DNA from: Erythrobacter sp.
GTDB taxonomy: Bacteria > Pseudomonadota > Alphaproteobacteria > Sphingomonadales > Sphingomonadaceae
DNA length: 6,813 bases
Reading direction: 5' to 3'
Assembly (NCBI GenBank): GCA_013214365.1
Contig: JABSPI010000045.1
Span: 10,515-17,327 of the forward strand
Position numbers and translations under genes: made by a program. Below, in pieces: positions 5,541 to 6,813 of the stretch. The first letter of the stretch is position 1, and every line of letters begins with the position of its first letter. The notes under the pieces are model-generated. The model searched no databases, had not been told where the DNA came from, and saw nothing but the letters and a program-made list of their open reading frames with translations.

Positions 5541-6813
5541 TTACGCCGCTTCGGTCTGCAGAATGTCCTGCGCGTGAGCTAGCACGTCATCGACGAGACC
5601 GATCAGATCGCTCTCATGCGTTCTGTGGTTGGTGATGCAAACCCGGATTGCGAACTTGCCTTCGACCAGTGTGTGCGAGGGCACGGATCGCCCGCTTTCC
5701 TGAATACGAAGCAGGATTTCCTGATTGAGATCGTCAAGCTGCGCCTCGCCCAAGCTATCGTCCTTGTAACGGAAGCAGACGATGTTCATTGGCACCGGAG
5801 CCAAGCGTTCTAGTTTCGGTCGCGCGTCCACAAGCTCTTTAAGAGTCTGCGCCTGTTTAACATTTCGAGCGATCATGCGTCCAATTTTGTCGACGCCCTG
5901 CTCCTTCATACACATCCAGACTTTGAGCGCCCGGAAGCTGCGCGAAAGCTGGACACCTTTGTCTGCAAAATAGGTGGTCCCGACCGCCAGCCCGCGCTTG
6001 GTTGGAGACAAATAGGAAGCCTCAGAGCCGAAAGCCCGCTCTTGTGCCGAAGAGTGGCGCGTCAACACGCATCCGACATCGTATGGCATGTAGCCCCACT
6101 TATGCAGATCAAAAGCAATTGAATCCGACAGTTCCTGTCCTGCTACCAATGCGGCCGTGTCAGGGCTCCAAGCAGCCAGCGTTCCAAAGGCACCGTCGAT
6201 GTGGAACCAAAGATCAAACTCGTCAGCGAGTGCGCGCAAAGCGGAGAAGTCGTCCACAGCGGCTGTGTTTACCGTGCCAGCTGTCCCGACGATGCAGAAT
6301 GGTCTGTCACCGTTCGCAACATCCTGCTCAATCTGGGTGCGGCACGCTTCTACGTCGATCTGGTATTCAGAATTGACCGGAATGGCGCGGAACGCGTCAT
6401 GCCCAAGGCCCATCAATTCGCAAGCTTTATAAATCCAGCTGTGCGTTTCCTTGCTGCCATAGACCCGAAGCCTAGGAAAACCTTCACCCGCCACACCGTG
6501 AGCGCGCACATCAAATCCAGCCTTCTCGTTGCGTGCAACAGCCAGACCATTGAGGTTGGCCATAGTTCCACCGGTAACAAGCAGGCCCGAGGCGTCTTTG
6601 GGATAGCCGATTAGCTCGGACAGCCATGAAATGACCTGCCGCTCAACAAAGGCAGCGGACTGATCATAACCCGCGACATGCGCGTTCATTGTGGAGGCTA
6701 GCGCATCCGCCATTGCGCCGGTCAAAGAGCCGTTGCCCATTACCCAGCCAAAGAAGCCGGGATGCAGGTTGCCTGTCGGATAGGGAAGCACATCGCGGCG
6801 AAATTGATCATAA
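5541..6813 (-). CDS. PLP-dependent group II decarboxylase (aromatic L-amino acid decarboxylase-like), 5' end off the right edge
   Basis: 423 codons are visible. The frame is open through 6812 (YDQFRRDVLPYPTGN in frame), so the in-frame GTG at 6789-6791 is not the true start. Family members run about 460-500 residues, so some 40-60 are missing. Counting from that valine as residue 1: LHPGFFGWVMGNG near the start is the substrate-side segment, TGGTMANLNGLAVAR (73-87) binds the PLP phosphate, KETHSW carries the His117 that stacks on the cofactor, FHIDGAFGT contains Asp199 that pairs with the pyridine nitrogen, and DLHKWGYMPYDVG carries the PLP-binding Lys231 (codon 6099-6101). RVCITNHRT near 383 is the typical C-terminal strand. 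All catalytic residues are present. The family removes the alpha-carboxyl group of aromatic or other amino acids to give amines; the exact substrate cannot be read here. It is the first gene of a probable operon with the amidohydrolase. Confidence 0.93.
   Translation of the reverse strand, partial: YDQFRRDVLPYPTGNLHPGFFGWVMGNGSLTGAMADALASTMNAHVAGYDQSAAFVERQVISWLSELIGYPKDASGLLVTGGTMANLNGLAVARNEKAGFDVRAHGVAGEGFPRLRVYGSKETHSWIYKACELMGLGHDAFRAIPVNSEYQIDVEACRTQIEQDVANGDRPFCIVGTAGTVNTAAVDDFSALRALADEFDLWFHIDGAFGTLAAWSPDTAALVAGQELSDSIAFDLHKWGYMPYDVGCVLTRHSSAQERAFGSEASYLSPTKRGLAVGTTYFADKGVQLSRSFRALKVWMCMKEQGVDKIGRMIARNVKQAQTLKELVDARPKLERLAPVPMNIVCFRYKDDSLGEAQLDDLNQEILLRIQESGRSVPSHTLVEGKFAIRVCITNHRTHESDLIGLVDDVLAHAQDILQTEAA

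Noticed and set aside
6201..6614. Rightward 137-codon frame antisense to the decarboxylase
   Set aside because: The opposite strand encodes an unmistakable PLP enzyme with all catalytic residues. This frame has no motif.
1..6813. CRISPR array, rRNA or intact insertion sequence
   Set aside because: No regularly spaced direct repeats, no rRNA motifs and no DDE transposase reading frame were seen.

Overview
The window looks like the chromosome of an alphaproteobacterium, possibly a sphingomonad or relative. This is an inference from protein style: a Ppx/GppA phosphatase with a long basic N-terminal extension, and an alphaproteobacterial type of small XRE regulator. No rRNA or other decisive marker is present. 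Two stretches that look like ordinary chromosome flank a lower-GC central stretch that looks acquired.

Left part (1-1474). A Ppx/GppA phosphatase gene runs leftward off the left edge. A 180-base divergent intergenic region carries a 7-bp-stem hairpin and a candidate sigma-70 promoter. It is followed by a complete rightward tRNA-Gln(CUG) gene with an encoded CCA end.

Central part (about 1442-4646). A large serine recombinase of 549 residues runs leftward into the tRNA gene. Its stop codon and last ten codons are the antisense of the tRNA 3' part, which is the layout of an element inserted at a tRNA 3' end. A small uncharacterised ORF may precede it with an ATGA overlap. After about 230 bases without a convincing gene come two divergent genes: a leftward HNH-type nuclease and a rightward 90-residue XRE-type DNA-binding protein. 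The 64 bases between them contain a perfect AATAT-CA-ATATT inverted repeat over a good promoter for the nuclease, so the small regulator may control both genes.

Right part (4716-6813). Two leftward genes 6 bases apart form a probable operon. A PLP-dependent group II (aromatic L-amino acid type) decarboxylase, whose start lies beyond the right edge, comes first. An amidohydrolase of the TIM-barrel Amidohydro_2 type follows; its usual metal-binding positions are altered. The two probably act in one catabolic or modifying pathway on an amino-acid-derived compound, but the substrate cannot be read from the sequence.

The most interesting points are the tRNA-overlapping serine recombinase with a possible short downstream att-like repeat, the nuclease/regulator divergon, and the amidohydrolase with a non-canonical metal site. 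No CRISPR array, rRNA or intact transposon was seen.
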